This document shows, one piece after another, positions 11,384-21,834 of a stretch of DNA of 64,000 nucleotides (its first letter is position 1; each line of letters starts with the position of its first letter). The translations under genes were made by a program, and so were the position numbers. Below the pieces are notes generated by a model. It did not search any database. It was not told where the DNA came from and saw only the letters and a list, made by a program, of their open reading frames with translations. Source of the DNA: Pontibacterium granulatum (GTDB lineage: Bacteria; Pseudomonadota; Gammaproteobacteria; Pseudomonadales; Balneatricaceae); contig NZ_JASBRH010000004.1 of assembly GCF_029961155.1 (NCBI RefSeq), forward strand, positions 234,836-298,835, written 5' to 3'.

Positions 11384-12739
11384 CTAACGTAACAACACAA
11401 AGAAGCTGCCCCGACCGCGGTTTACACGCAGCAACACTTCACTGGCCTCACGGCCCAGAGCTTTCTCCATATCGTCCAGATCACGCACACGCTGGCGATT
11501 CACGCTCACAATCAGGTCGCCCGGTCGTAACCCGGCAAACGCTGCGGCGGAGTTTCGATCCAGGGACGTAACCACCACCCCTTCACGGTCCGCCTGATTC
11601 TCGAATCTTACACCGGCCAGCAGCTCGTGCCCTACTTCACCGGTTGCGGCAATGCGGCGCGGATCGCCCACTTTAACACCCAGCGTGATGCGCTCACCGT
11701 CCCGGAACAGCGCGACCTTCACCTCCTCACCAATCCTCTTCACACCTACCAGGCTGCGCAGCTGGCTGCTGTTTTTGGTCGGCACGCCGTCTATGGACAA
11801 AATGATGTCCCCCGCCTCGATCCCTGCCTCTTCAGCCGGCGAGTCTTCTGCGACACCGGTCACCAATACACCAAATTCACCACGCTTGAGGCCAAAGGCA
11901 TCACGCAGATCGGAGGTGATATCCTGGATACCCACACCCAGCTGGCCACGACGGACCTCGCCATCCGCGAGGATCTGCTCCATGCTGGCTTTGGCCATGT
12001 TGGTTGGAATCGCAAAACCGATGCCGATATTACCGCCGCCGCGGGAGATGATGGCCGTGTTGATGCCGATCAGCTCACCCCGCAGGTTTACCAGTGCGCC
12101 ACCAGAGTTACCCGGGTTGATGGAGGCATCGGTCTGGATAAAGTTCTCGTAGCCCTCGATGCCCAGACCACTGCGCCCCAGCGCACTGACAATCCCGGTA
12201 GTCACGGTTTGACCCAGACCAAACGGGTTGCCGATCGCCACCACAAAATCACCCACTTTCAGGTTCTCCGAGTTGCTCATCTTCACCTCGGACAGGTTTT
12301 TAGCATCGATCTTCAATACGGCGATATCCAGCTCTGGATCTACACCCTGCAGCTCGGCTTTGAAGGAACGGCCATCGATCAGTGACACCTGAATCTCATC
12401 GGCGTCCTTGATCACATGGAAGTTGGTCAGCACCACCCCATCTCCGGCATCAACGATGACACCGGAGCCTGCGCTCTGTTCGCGACGCTCGGTCTGCTGG
12501 CGGTATTGCTCGTCAGGGATATTGAAGAAACGACGGAAGAAGGGGTCATTCAACAACGGGTTATAGAGCTGACGGTTCGAGTAGGTGGATATGTTCACCA
12601 CGGCAGAATTCACCGACTCCAACATCGGTGCCAACGAAGGGAGCGGTTGGCCCTGGCTATCATGGGTGGGTAAGCCCGCAAACACGCAGCTGCTGAAAAG
12701 GATCAGCAGACTGGCACTTACTCGCTTCATCAAGTTCAT
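11384..12739 (-). CDS. mucD: periplasmic Do-family serine protease (MucD/DegQ)
   Basis: A 451-residue HtrA protease: signal peptide (1-21, SSCVFAG), trypsin-like domain with catalytic His108 (TNFHVIKD), Asp138 (PELDIAVLK) and Ser212 (GNSGGALV), followed by two PDZ domains (about 255-350 and 360-451). It degrades or holds misfolded envelope proteins. I chose the ATG at 12739, because AGGAG lies eight bases upstream and the signal peptide begins there; the longer open frame adds 27 residues with no signal character. A sigmaE-like promoter is visible upstream. No mucA/mucB neighbours are present. MucD is the name used for this family member in pseudomonads; DegQ or DegP are equally possible names. 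Confidence 0.88.
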   Translation of the reverse strand: MNLMKRVSASLLILFSSCVFAGLPTHDSQGQPLPSLAPMLESVNSAVVNISTYSNRQLYNPLLNDPFFRRFFNIPDEQYRQQTERREQSAGSGVIVDAGDGVVLTNFHVIKDADEIQVSLIDGRSFKAELQGVDPELDIAVLKIDAKNLSEVKMSNSENLKVGDFVVAIGNPFGLGQTVTTGIVSALGRSGLGIEGYENFIQTDASINPGNSGGALVNLRGELIGINTAIISRGGGNIGIGFAIPTNMAKASMEQILADGEVRRGQLGVGIQDITSDLRDAFGLKRGEFGVLVTGVAEDSPAEEAGIEAGDIILSIDGVPTKNSSQLRSLVGVKRIGEEVKVALFRDGERITLGVKVGDPRRIAATGEVGHELLAGVRFENQADREGVVVTSLDRNSAAAFAGLRPGDLIVSVNRQRVRDLDDMEKALGREASEVLLRVNRGRGSFFVLLR

Positions 12740-12853
12740 CGTGTCATCTCCTGTCACTGGAAATTGATAGTCAGTCCCACAAAGCCTGCCGCTAAGGTGC
12801 ACCATTAATCCGCGCAGCATTGCTGAAAGGACGACCGGTTCAGAGTACGCAAT

Positions 12854-12882
12854 ATTGAGTGGGTACTCTACGCAAAAGTTTC
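12854..12882 (-). promoter_or_regulatory. sigmaE (AlgU)-like promoter upstream of mucD
   Basis: On the minus strand GAAACTT (12882-12876) is followed after 17 bases by TCAAT (12858-12854). This is close to the sigmaE pattern GGAACTT-N16/17-TCNNA. It would give a leader of about 100 bases before mucD. Envelope-stress control of this protease is known in the family. Confidence 0.45.
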
Positions 12883-12978
12883 AAGTGGCGGAAAAAAATA
12901 TTGTGCAGTCCTAAAACCCGTCCACGCCCCTGCTCTCCTTGCACGGATGACACCATGAAAATTTTTTTATTGGTAGTG

Positions 12979-13007
12979 CTTGAAATCGTTTTTGACCGAC
13001 CCTAATT
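12979..13007 (+). promoter_or_regulatory. sigma32-like heat-shock promoter of groESL
   Basis: CTTGAAA (12979-12985), a 14-base spacer, then CCCTAATT (13000-13007). This fits the RpoH pattern CTTGAAA-N11-15-CCCCATNT, and lies 70 bases before groES. No CIRCE inverted repeat was seen. Confidence 0.65.
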
Positions 13008-13076
13008 ATTTTTTCACCGGGCGATACTGCCCGAAATAACGATGTGAATGTGTTTTATTGTATGGAGTGAAATGAA

Positions 13077-13370
13077 ATGAATCTTCGCCCTCTACATGAT
13101 CGCGTACTCATTGAGCGCCTGTCTGAGGAAAGCAAAAGCGAAGGAGGCATTATCCTCACCGGAAATGCCGCCAAGAAATCCAATCGAGGAGTAGTGAAGG
13201 CCGTAGGCGCCGGTAAGTTACTCGAAAATGGCCAGCATCGCCCACCCGCAGTCCAGGTAGGCGACACCGTTTTGTTCAAAGAGGGCTTCAGTGCCCACAC
13301 CGAAAAGCAGGACGAAAAGGAGTACCTGATCGTCCAGGAAAGCGACATTTTGGCAGTTATCGACGCGTAA
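13077..13370 (+). CDS. groES: co-chaperonin GroES (10 kDa)
   Basis: A 97-residue GroES with the N-terminal MNLRPLHDRVLIERL, the mobile loop region (SEGGIILTGNAAKK) and the C-terminal YLIVQESDILAVIDA. It caps the GroEL ring. It differs from the usual proteobacterial protein in the middle: the segment ENGQHRPPAVQVGDTVLFKEGFSAHTEKQDEKEY replaces the standard GDxVxFNDGYG stretch, which suggests a paralogue. It lies 26 bases before groEL behind a sigma32-like promoter. Confidence 0.93.
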   Translation: MNLRPLHDRVLIERLSEESKSEGGIILTGNAAKKSNRGVVKAVGAGKLLENGQHRPPAVQVGDTVLFKEGFSAHTEKQDEKEYLIVQESDILAVIDA

Positions 13371-13390
13371 ATTTGTATTCAGGAGGTTAA

Positions 13391-14989
<1,599 letters not shown>

Positions 14990-15002
14990 ATACAAACCTA
15001 CC

Positions 15003-15029
15003 AACGGCGGTCAGATGACCGCCGTTTTC
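15003..15029. terminator. intrinsic terminator between groEL and antiporter gene
   Basis: AACGGCGGTC (15003-15012) pairs perfectly with GACCGCCGTT (15017-15026), a four-base loop, and TTC follows. The A/T flanks on both sides fit a bidirectional terminator between convergent genes. Confidence 0.8.
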
Positions 15030-16659
15030 ATATATGCCCCTCTTTTTCCTGCAGCGCTTCTACCAGCGCCAATGCCTTCTGCTCCTGAGTATCGATCGAT
15101 TGCGTCGAACCCACCTGATCCAACTCTGCAATCAGCTTATCGTTGGATGAGCAGACAAACACCGGCACTTCCGGTGCAACGTGATGAAGGGCGTGTGCCA
15201 CCTGACGGATACGCTCTTCGTTACTCATGGCAATGATCACGGCACGGGCCTGATCGATATGGATACCGCGCAGAAACTGGCTGCGGCTGGCGTTACCAAA
15301 GATTACGGGCAGGTACTCATCGGTGGCAGCGCGGAACATATGGCCTTCGTGCTCCACCCCAACGTAGTCGATCTCTTCACGCACCAGGTGCTGCGCCACC
15401 CGCTTGCCCAGTGATCCAAATCCACAGATCACCACCTGATTGGCTTTGACGTGATCGTGCCCGCCTGTCGGCTGCTCAGAGGCCATCTCCTCGTCCTCAT
15501 CCCCCTCCCGTACAAGCAGATCGGTGATGCTGTCGAGGGAACGAAACAGGAATGGCGTCAGCATCATGGTAAACACAATCGCCATGACAAGGACCTGACC
15601 AAACTCCTGATCCATAAACAGGTCGTTGGCCTGGGCGGTCTCAAAGATAACAAAGGAGAACTCACCACACTGAGAGAGAAGCAAGGCGGTTTTCAGCGCG
15701 GTGCGGGTCCCATGAAAAACACGGATCAAGGCAAACAGAATGACACTCTTCACCACCAGCAAGCCAACCATCACCGCCAGGATAAGGAGCAGATTTTCCA
15801 GCACAAACGGTGGGCTGACCTGCATCCCCACGGTGATAAAAAACACCCCCAGCAGCAAATCCCGGAATGGGATCAGGTCTGCCTCGACCTGATGCTTGTA
15901 GTGTGTTTCAGCAATCACCATACCGGCAATAAACGCCCCCAGTGAATATGAGAAACCCAGGGTATGCGCCAGCTGCGCGGCACCAATCACAAACAGCAGC
16001 AACGCTCCGACAAAGATCTCGTTTGAGCGGGAGCCGATTACCTGCTCCATCAGGTGCGGCGTGGCAAATCGGGCACCAAAAAACAGCAGGGCAAACACGA
16101 TAGCGCCGCCGATCACCACATCCAGGAGCAGTTGCGATACACTCTGCTGACTGCTGGCAAAGATCGACACCATCAACAGCACAGGGATCACCGCAATATC
16201 CTGAAACAGCAGCACACCCACCGCGTTACGGCCATACAAGTTACCCACCTTACGGTTTTTAGTGAGCAGGTTAAGCACAATGGCTGTAGATGACAGCGCG
16301 AGGGCCAGACTGATGATCAGATTCACCGCCGGTTCCAGGGCCAGGAGGTAATGCCCTGCGGCATAAAACACTGTCGCGGTAATCCCCATCTGCAGGGTGC
16401 CGTAGAGAAACACCTCTTTTTTCATCAGCCGCAGCTTATGCGGCGAGAACTCCAACCCGATGGTAAACATCAGAAAGACGATACCAAATTCCGCCACCGT
16501 ATCCAGGCTGGCACTGTGTTCCAACTCGAAGGCAAATCCCACCGCCATACCGGTGAGGATGTAACCGATCACAGACTCTACCTGCAGCTTCTTCAGCAAC
16601 ACGTTCAGTACCAGTGAAAGCCCGGCACAGATCAGGATCAGGGTGATGAGGTTTTCCAT
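15028..16659 (-). CDS. CPA2-family monovalent cation:H+ antiporter with TrkA-N domain (KefB/YbaL-like)
   Basis: A 543-residue inner-membrane protein. Residues 1 to about 385 hold some 12 TM helices with the Na/H exchanger pattern (LLFQDIAVIPVLLMV, GAFIAGMVIAET, LLLSQCGEFSFVIFE). A cytoplasmic RCK/TrkA-N domain follows, starting VVICGFGSLGKRVAQHL, the NAD-binding Gly-rich turn. The family exchanges K+ or Na+ for protons and is controlled by nucleotide or glutathione ligands; no KefG-type ancillary gene is near. I chose ATG 16659 (MENLITLILI) because the membrane segment starts there; a TTG 15 bases upstream is possible. No strong ribosome site is seen for either. Confidence 0.88.
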   Translation of the reverse strand: MENLITLILICAGLSLVLNVLLKKLQVESVIGYILTGMAVGFAFELEHSASLDTVAEFGIVFLMFTIGLEFSPHKLRLMKKEVFLYGTLQMGITATVFYAAGHYLLALEPAVNLIISLALALSSTAIVLNLLTKNRKVGNLYGRNAVGVLLFQDIAVIPVLLMVSIFASSQQSVSQLLLDVVIGGAIVFALLFFGARFATPHLMEQVIGSRSNEIFVGALLLFVIGAAQLAHTLGFSYSLGAFIAGMVIAETHYKHQVEADLIPFRDLLLGVFFITVGMQVSPPFVLENLLLILAVMVGLLVVKSVILFALIRVFHGTRTALKTALLLSQCGEFSFVIFETAQANDLFMDQEFGQVLVMAIVFTMMLTPFLFRSLDSITDLLVREGDEDEEMASEQPTGGHDHVKANQVVICGFGSLGKRVAQHLVREEIDYVGVEHEGHMFRAATDEYLPVIFGNASRSQFLRGIHIDQARAVIIAMSNEERIRQVAHALHHVAPEVPVFVCSSNDKLIAELDQVGSTQSIDTQEQKALALVEALQEKEGHI

Positions 16660-16806
16660 ACGTATGTTATTCAATCCACTGTTTTTTCTACCTTGATCAT
16701 AACCATCAAAAGGGTCAAAGGTAAGTGGCTCTTTGGAGTTGTTGCTGACGGTCGGTCAGCGCGGCAATCGCGGCAACGTCCACAACGGTTTGTGGTCATT
16801 TTTCCG

Positions 16807-16834
16807 GGAACTTATTGCTGCTCGGTGACTCCCA
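16807..16834 (+). promoter_or_regulatory. sigmaE-like promoter, orphan
   Basis: GGAACTT (16807-16813), 16 bases, TCCCA (16830-16834) fits GGAACTT-N16-TCNNA. The nearest gene downstream on this strand (17011) has its own sigma70-like promoter, so this site could start a short RNA or a long leader. Nothing else in 16660-17010 looks coding. Confidence 0.35.
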
Positions 16835-16935
16835 CCTGCGGGCCGGATCAAGCAGATTTTCGCTGCTGGGGGCAGGTTGTGACCACTCCCTGCACAGCAT
16901 TCCGGTCAGTAATTAAACAGCAGGCAAATTACGAC

Positions 16936-16964
16936 TGTTCAGACACTCTGGGCAGGCCTATAAT
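16936..16964 (+). promoter_or_regulatory. sigma70-like promoter of the TIGR02449-like gene
   Basis: TGTTCA (16936-16941), 17 bases, TATAAT (16959-16964), followed 47 bases later by the ATG. The -10 is perfect and the -35 is weak. Confidence 0.5.
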
Positions 16965-17010
16965 CGCCCGCTTTTACGATGTATCTCTAAGTTTTGGACG
17001 GATAAGTACT

Positions 17011-17196
17011 ATGGAAAAAGAACTGCTGGAACAGCTGGGTTCTAAAATTGATTCTCTGCTGGATGAGCTGGAGTTACTGCGCATGGAAGTAAGTGAACTG
17101 CGCACCGAACGTGACAATCTGCTGGTAGAAAAGAACGAATCCAGCGAGCGTGTACAAGCGCTGCTAAGCCGCTTTGACAGCCTGAACATCGCATAA
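17011..17196 (+). CDS. small coiled-coil protein, TIGR02449/ZapB-like
   Basis: A 61-residue protein, MEKELLEQLGSKIDSLLDEL onward, with an unbroken heptad pattern over nearly its full length and no membrane segment. This matches the short TIGR02449 family, often annotated as ZapB-like, which in many gammaproteobacteria sits before zapA. Here zapA is not next to it. I chose ATG 17011 because it begins the coiled coil and has a promoter close upstream; the open frame extends back to 16693 but that part is not protein-like. The role, probably in division ring structure, is inferred from the family only. Confidence 0.75.
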   Translation: MEKELLEQLGSKIDSLLDELELLRMEVSELRTERDNLLVEKNESSERVQALLSRFDSLNIA

Positions 17197-17203
17197 GTCT
17201 TTT

Positions 17204-17233
17204 GATGCCGGTTCTTCCCGTCATACCGGCATC
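17204..17233 (+). terminator. hairpin after the coiled-coil gene
   Basis: GATGCCGGT (17204-17212) pairs with ACCGGCATC (17225-17233). The stem is perfect over nine pairs but no T-run follows. Confidence 0.45.
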
Positions 17234-17870
17234 AGACAATGTGATCGAAGAAGCCCCGGGGTGGTGTGTTTGACTCCTGTTTCCTGCTCCGGGCTTTCCC
17301 CTCTTCTGAATCCCTTACCGTTTTATGTATTATGCCTCTCCCTTAAACAGGGTATCCACACGATTAATCTCCTCTTCCAGGATCTAGATAAACGCCGAGT
17401 GTTCTAGTCGCCACACCTTACTTTGCAGGGCAGGCTTTAGCCTACCGGCAGTTTGAAGGCATCCCTACAAAACGCAGAACTAATTGCCCAACACCAAATG
17501 CCAACTCATCCCGCACTAAAGCACACTGCTCATCTGTGTATAACCGCTCTAGGCTGAAGGTAATTTTTTATTTTGGTCACTGAACTTCGCCATAAACCTC
17601 TGTCCAAAGGCAGCTATGAACGTACGACCGATACATCCATCCCCAACACTGCTGGCCCTGCCTACCGCGTCAATGCTCGCTACGCTGCTGGAGCGTGGTC
17701 TATGGGCGGTGAAGCAGGATCTGCATGCGAGCGCCGATGCGATTGATCCACGGTCCCTACCGCCCACCGCGGGCTTAACGCTCTTCATCACTCTTTGAAC
17801 AGTGCTGTCGCCAGGTCTTCGATCAAGTGACGGATCGTTTGTGCCTCCGATTTTTTATAGAGCAATCAAG
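17234..17870. other. long gene-poor interval with a REP-like repeat and a possible gene remnant
   Basis: No convincing gene is seen here. It contains a copy of a dispersed repeat (AGGGCAGGCTTTAGCCT, 17427-17443) that recurs inverted at 34037-34053. On the minus strand at 17330-17434 a short frame reads like the end of a protein but holds an internal TAG. A 60-residue open frame at 17616-17798 has no recognisable features and no ribosome site. Confidence 0.5.
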
Positions 17871-18590
17871 ATGCTAAAACCATCACAGATTCGATGGGGG
17901 TCATCCCTGTCTGCCCGCACCCTGCTGCCACTGGTGCTGCTGTCCGGCTTCAGTTCCCTGGCAATAGCTCACGGTGTAACCGAGGGCGACGCTCTCTTTA
18001 TCGAACAGGCCAGTGGCCTGCAGCTGCTGCCCTTTATCTACCTCGGCGCCAAACATATGGTGACCGGTTACGACCACCTGCTGTTTCTGTTGGGGGTCAT
18101 TTTCTTCCTCTACCGTATGCGCGAAGTGGGGATCTACGTCACGCTGTTTGCCATTGGCCACAGTGTCACGCTGCTGTTCGGCGTACTCAGCGAAACCAAC
18201 GTCAACCCTTATATCGTCGACACCATCATAGGTCTGTCGGTGGTGTACAAGGCGTTAGATAACCTGGGTGCGTTCAAGCGCTGGCTGGGTTTCCAACCCA
18301 ACACCAAAGCCGCTGTGTTGATCTTTGGCTTCTTCCACGGTTTTGGTCTGGCGACCAAGTTGCAGGATTTCACCCTCTCCGAGGACGGCCTCGTGGGTAA
18401 TATCCTCGCCTTTAATCTGGGTGTGGAGATCGGCCAAATGCTCGCCCTGGGAGGCATTCTGATCCTGATGAACGCCTGGCGCCGTAGCCACAGTTTTGCC
18501 CGCCAGGCGTTTGCCGCCAACGTGGTCTTGATGGCCGCCGGCTTCCTGCTGATCGGCTATCAGCTCACCGGTTTTGTTATTGCAGCTTGA
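17871..18590 (+). CDS. HupE/UreJ-like integral membrane protein
   Basis: A 239-residue membrane protein with a signal-like N-terminus and six or so TM helices. The HupE/UreJ_2 signature is clear: GAKHMVTGYDHLLFLLGVIFF around residues 56-76 and the later GHSVTLLFGV and FGFFHGFGLAT, with His and Asp residues inside membrane segments suited to metal. HupE and UreJ relatives move nickel or cobalt, but this branch, found away from hydrogenase or urease genes, has no proven substrate. ATG 17871 is chosen since the hydrophobic leader follows it. The gene 20 bases downstream encodes a single-anchor protein that is probably its partner. Confidence 0.75.
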   Translation: MLKPSQIRWGSSLSARTLLPLVLLSGFSSLAIAHGVTEGDALFIEQASGLQLLPFIYLGAKHMVTGYDHLLFLLGVIFFLYRMREVGIYVTLFAIGHSVTLLFGVLSETNVNPYIVDTIIGLSVVYKALDNLGAFKRWLGFQPNTKAAVLIFGFFHGFGLATKLQDFTLSEDGLVGNILAFNLGVEIGQMLALGGILILMNAWRRSHSFARQAFAANVVLMAAGFLLIGYQLTGFVIAA

Positions 18591-18609
18591 ACAGAGAGGA
18601 GTAGACAAA

Positions 18610-19209
18610 ATGCGCGATATTACAGATGTAACTCACGAAGGGCTGCCATCCAAAACCAGCCTGTTCAAAGCCACCGTGGGTGCGGCCCTGCTGGGCGGTG
18701 CCCTGCTGATCACCACCGTTTTACCTGCGGAATACGGCATTGATCCCACCGGCCTGGGTAAGGCGATGGGCCTTACTGCCCTGAATAGTAGTGCCAACTC
18801 CATTCCCTTCAGCCCGGTTATATCCCCCGCGATAGCCGAATTAAACCCGCAGGACAGCTCCCCGGTCCGTAAACGCAGCGAAACCTATCAAACCAAAACC
18901 TTCAGCCTGAAGCTGGCCCCCGGTCAGGGTACCGAGCTCAAGGCAATCATGGAGCAAGGCGAGCGCTTTATCTTCCACTGGGAAGTGGAAGGCGGCGTGG
19001 TGAACTTTGATATGCACGGAGAGCAACCCAATGCGGCAAAGGATGAGTTCACCAGTTACTGGGTTGCCCGCAATATGCCAAGGTCCAGCGGTTCATTTAC
19101 AGCGCCGTTCAAGGGTAGCCACGGCTGGTACTGGCACAACCGTACCGATAATCCAGTGACGGTGCATCTGTCCATGAGCGGATTTTTCCGGGATGTGTAT
19201 ATGCCGTAA
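18610..19209 (+). CDS. membrane-anchored periplasmic protein, partner of the HupE-like protein
   Basis: A 199-residue protein with a short cytoplasmic N-terminus, one TM helix (about 22-42) and a periplasmic domain. The domain ends with FHWEVEGGVVNFDMHGE and FKGSHGWYWHNRT, both rich in His, Trp and Asp, which could bind a metal ion. Proteins annotated as 'transmembrane anchor protein' with this layout occur beside HupE/UreJ-like genes in other marine gammaproteobacteria. AGAGAGGAG precedes the ATG. The pair may form a metal or gas-linked uptake unit; this is inference. Confidence 0.6.
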   Translation: MRDITDVTHEGLPSKTSLFKATVGAALLGGALLITTVLPAEYGIDPTGLGKAMGLTALNSSANSIPFSPVISPAIAELNPQDSSPVRKRSETYQTKTFSLKLAPGQGTELKAIMEQGERFIFHWEVEGGVVNFDMHGEQPNAAKDEFTSYWVARNMPRSSGSFTAPFKGSHGWYWHNRTDNPVTVHLSMSGFFRDVYMP

Positions 19210-19270
19210 ATCCACGGCGAAGTGAGAAGGTGGAGGGCGGGCTCTGTCCTTCACCTGTTTATTGGGTAGA

Positions 19271-21823
19271 TCAGGCGCCTTCCTGTACGGGCTGCATTGC
19301 CACGGACTCAACCGCTTCACTCCGGCAATACTTCACCAGATCGTCAAATCCGAGCGGTTTGGAGTAGTAGTAGCCCTGAATCTCTTCGCACCCTTCAGAA
19401 ACCAGGAAATCCAGTTGCCCCTGATGCTCCACGCCTTCAGCGGTCAGTTGCAGTTCAAAGCTCTTCGCCAGGCTGATGATCGCCTTGGCAATTGCCACAC
19501 TGTTACGATCATTTGGTAAGCCGTCCACAAATGCCTTATCCACTTTCAGACGGGTCACCGGCAGTGTCTGCAGGTAACTCATGGCCGAATAGCCGGTACC
19601 GAAATCATCGATCGCCAAGCCAATGCCCATCTGGCGGAACTGCTTCAGGGTCTGGATTGCTTCCTGAATATTGGTGGCGATATAGCTTTCGGTGATCTCC
19701 AGCTCCAATTGCTTCGGCGCGACACCCGTGTCCTTCAGGATGCGTAAAAGCTTGGGCATCAACTCGTAATTGCTGAGCTGGACGTTCGACACGTTCACAC
19801 TTACATGCTGCAGGTTGATGCCCATCGCCAACAGGCGGCTGAAATCATGACAGGCTTTCTCCAGCACCCATTCGCCGATCGGGATAATCAGCCCCTGCTC
19901 TTCCGCCAGCGGGATGAAGTCCGCCGGAGACACCATGCCCAACTCCGGGCTGTTCCAACGAATCAACGCCTCAACCGAGATAATACGGCCGGTCAGAGTA
20001 CAGATCTTTGGCTGATAGCAGAGCAGGAACTGTTCCCCGTCCGTGATTGCCTGCTTCATCGCCCGGGACATCTCCGCACGTTTTTTCATTTGCGCAGAGA
20101 GGTCGCTGGAGAAGAAGCTGTAGTTGTTACGCCCCTTCTCTTTGGCACTATACATTGCAAGGTCCGCGCACTTCAGCAATGACACCTTATCCTTACCGTC
20201 CATTGGGTAGATGGCGATGCCGATACTGGCTGAAATGCCGATCTCCTGACCATGCACCGGAAAAGGTGTGCTGAACAGATTGAGGTATCCCTCAGCGATA
20301 ACCTCCAACTCTTCGGCACCGTCCACCGGGTTGACGATAATGTTGAACTCGTCACCACCGATCCGGGCCAGTACATGATTTTTGGGCGCATACCCTTTAA
20401 GGCGGGCGGCGACCTGAGCCAACAGCGCGTCACCTACATTGTGCCCCTGGGTATCATTCACCTGCTTAAACTGATCCAGATCGATAAAGAACATCGCCAG
20501 TTTCTGAGACTCTGACGCGGCCGATTCCAGCGCCGATTCCAGTTGGAAGTCCCAGTATCGGCGGTTGGGTAGGTGTGTCAGCACATCGTGGTTCGACAGG
20601 TACTCCAGCTCTCGCTTTGACCCCTGCAGCGAGGTTTCACGTTCACGAACCGTTTCCGCCAACTGGTTGATGCTGCGGGAGACCACTTCCAGCTCATCGT
20701 CCGTATTTAAAGGTGGCGAGCTACTGTAGTCACGCGCTTCGATCTTCTGAATCTGCGCCATCAATTTGCCCAGTGGCCTCTCAAGCCGCCACTTGATGAA
20801 GTAGTGCACAGATATCAAGGTCAGCAGGGCTAGGCCAATCAACCAGGTCACCAGATGTTTTCGGTTTTCAGCCAGCGTGCGCACCAACACGTCACGCTCC
20901 AGACGACCATCGACAATGATCGGGCCATCCACGCTGTCGATACGCATTCGCCCTGCATAATTGAGCTCGGTTTCAACCACCTTCAAACCGGCCAGTGCCG
21001 CAGCATCAAACAAGGAGGGAGGTGTTTCTTCAGCCCCCGTGTTGAGCTTGCGCACTTCCAGTGTCATATCCAGATCGGCGGACAACGCAGCCACATACTG
21101 GGGGTCGATGGTGCGGGACATCTCGATATGCGCAATCGCCTCACCATCCTGGGCATAAAACAGGCTTAGATGGGACGTAAGCCGAAGTCCCCTTTCGGTG
21201 TATTGGTAGGTAACGACACTGCCTTGCTCGATCCGCTTCTGGGCATAGAGTGCGGCGTGCTGCAGAGCGACCAGATCCCGGTCGGCCCCGCCTAGCGGAT
21301 GCTCGTGGTACTCGAACTCGTTTTCGTGGCGGCGCAGCAATCGGGTCCGGCCGTCCGCATGAGAGATGATATTGAGAGCATAACCATTCTCGCCACGGGC
21401 CACGTAAGCGATCAGCTCGCCACGCTGATTATAGAGAGCGATATCGTCGTTAAATGAGAGTCTGACACGCTTCAACAGCTCTTCAGCGATGGTCTTCTTC
21501 TCTTCGTCGATCAGGAAAGTGTTGTAGTTGTTTTTGTCTTCGTAGTTGTTGATCAGATCGATGGACGCCATGGTGGGTTCGTGTTTCTCGATAAACACTA
21601 TCCCCTCCAACAGGCTTTTCTCAACCCCAAGGATATTCAGCTCTACGCGTTGAAACGCGTGGCGCATACGGGTTTCGGTGGTTTCCAGGAAACTCTTTTT
21701 GAGGAAACCATCAAAATACAACCCCAGCGCAGACAGTGTAAAAATGCCCGCCAAGGTAATGAACACCGCAACCGTGATCGATACCTTTTTATGCACATTG
21801 AGGTTACTGGATAGATCAGACAT
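19271..21823 (-). CDS. membrane GGDEF-EAL protein (c-di-GMP cyclase/phosphodiesterase) with periplasmic sensor
   Basis: An 850-residue inner-membrane protein: TM helix about 14-36, a periplasmic sensor of about 290 residues, a second TM helix near 328-346, a HAMP-like linker, a GGDEF domain with intact GGDEF (489-493) and an EAL domain with intact EAL (618-620, ISVEALIRW). The later EAL-domain residues (DDFGTGYS, KVDKAFV) are also present, so both activities are possible. The gene starts 11 bases after the stop of the periplasmic binding-protein gene. By analogy with NspS-MbaA of Vibrio cholerae, where a binding protein reports to a GGDEF-EAL protein, the two may form a ligand-sensing pair. 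Confidence 0.9.
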   Translation of the reverse strand: MSDLSSNLNVHKKVSITVAVFITLAGIFTLSALGLYFDGFLKKSFLETTETRMRHAFQRVELNILGVEKSLLEGIVFIEKHEPTMASIDLINNYEDKNNYNTFLIDEEKKTIAEELLKRVRLSFNDDIALYNQRGELIAYVARGENGYALNIISHADGRTRLLRRHENEFEYHEHPLGGADRDLVALQHAALYAQKRIEQGSVVTYQYTERGLRLTSHLSLFYAQDGEAIAHIEMSRTIDPQYVAALSADLDMTLEVRKLNTGAEETPPSLFDAAALAGLKVVETELNYAGRMRIDSVDGPIIVDGRLERDVLVRTLAENRKHLVTWLIGLALLTLISVHYFIKWRLERPLGKLMAQIQKIEARDYSSSPPLNTDDELEVVSRSINQLAETVRERETSLQGSKRELEYLSNHDVLTHLPNRRYWDFQLESALESAASESQKLAMFFIDLDQFKQVNDTQGHNVGDALLAQVAARLKGYAPKNHVLARIGGDEFNIIVNPVDGAEELEVIAEGYLNLFSTPFPVHGQEIGISASIGIAIYPMDGKDKVSLLKCADLAMYSAKEKGRNNYSFFSSDLSAQMKKRAEMSRAMKQAITDGEQFLLCYQPKICTLTGRIISVEALIRWNSPELGMVSPADFIPLAEEQGLIIPIGEWVLEKACHDFSRLLAMGINLQHVSVNVSNVQLSNYELMPKLLRILKDTGVAPKQLELEITESYIATNIQEAIQTLKQFRQMGIGLAIDDFGTGYSAMSYLQTLPVTRLKVDKAFVDGLPNDRNSVAIAKAIISLAKSFELQLTAEGVEHQGQLDFLVSEGCEEIQGYYYSKPLGFDDLVKYCRSEAVESVAMQPVQEGA

Positions 21824-21834
21824 AGAGCTTCAAC

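Noticed and set aside
17197..17400. 6S RNA gene after the TIGR02449-like gene
   Set aside because: 6S RNA is often found near zapA in gammaproteobacteria, but no long-range duplex of the 6S type is seen and zapA is absent.
17616..17798. 60-residue open frame
   Set aside because: No ribosome site, no domain and composition like non-coding DNA.
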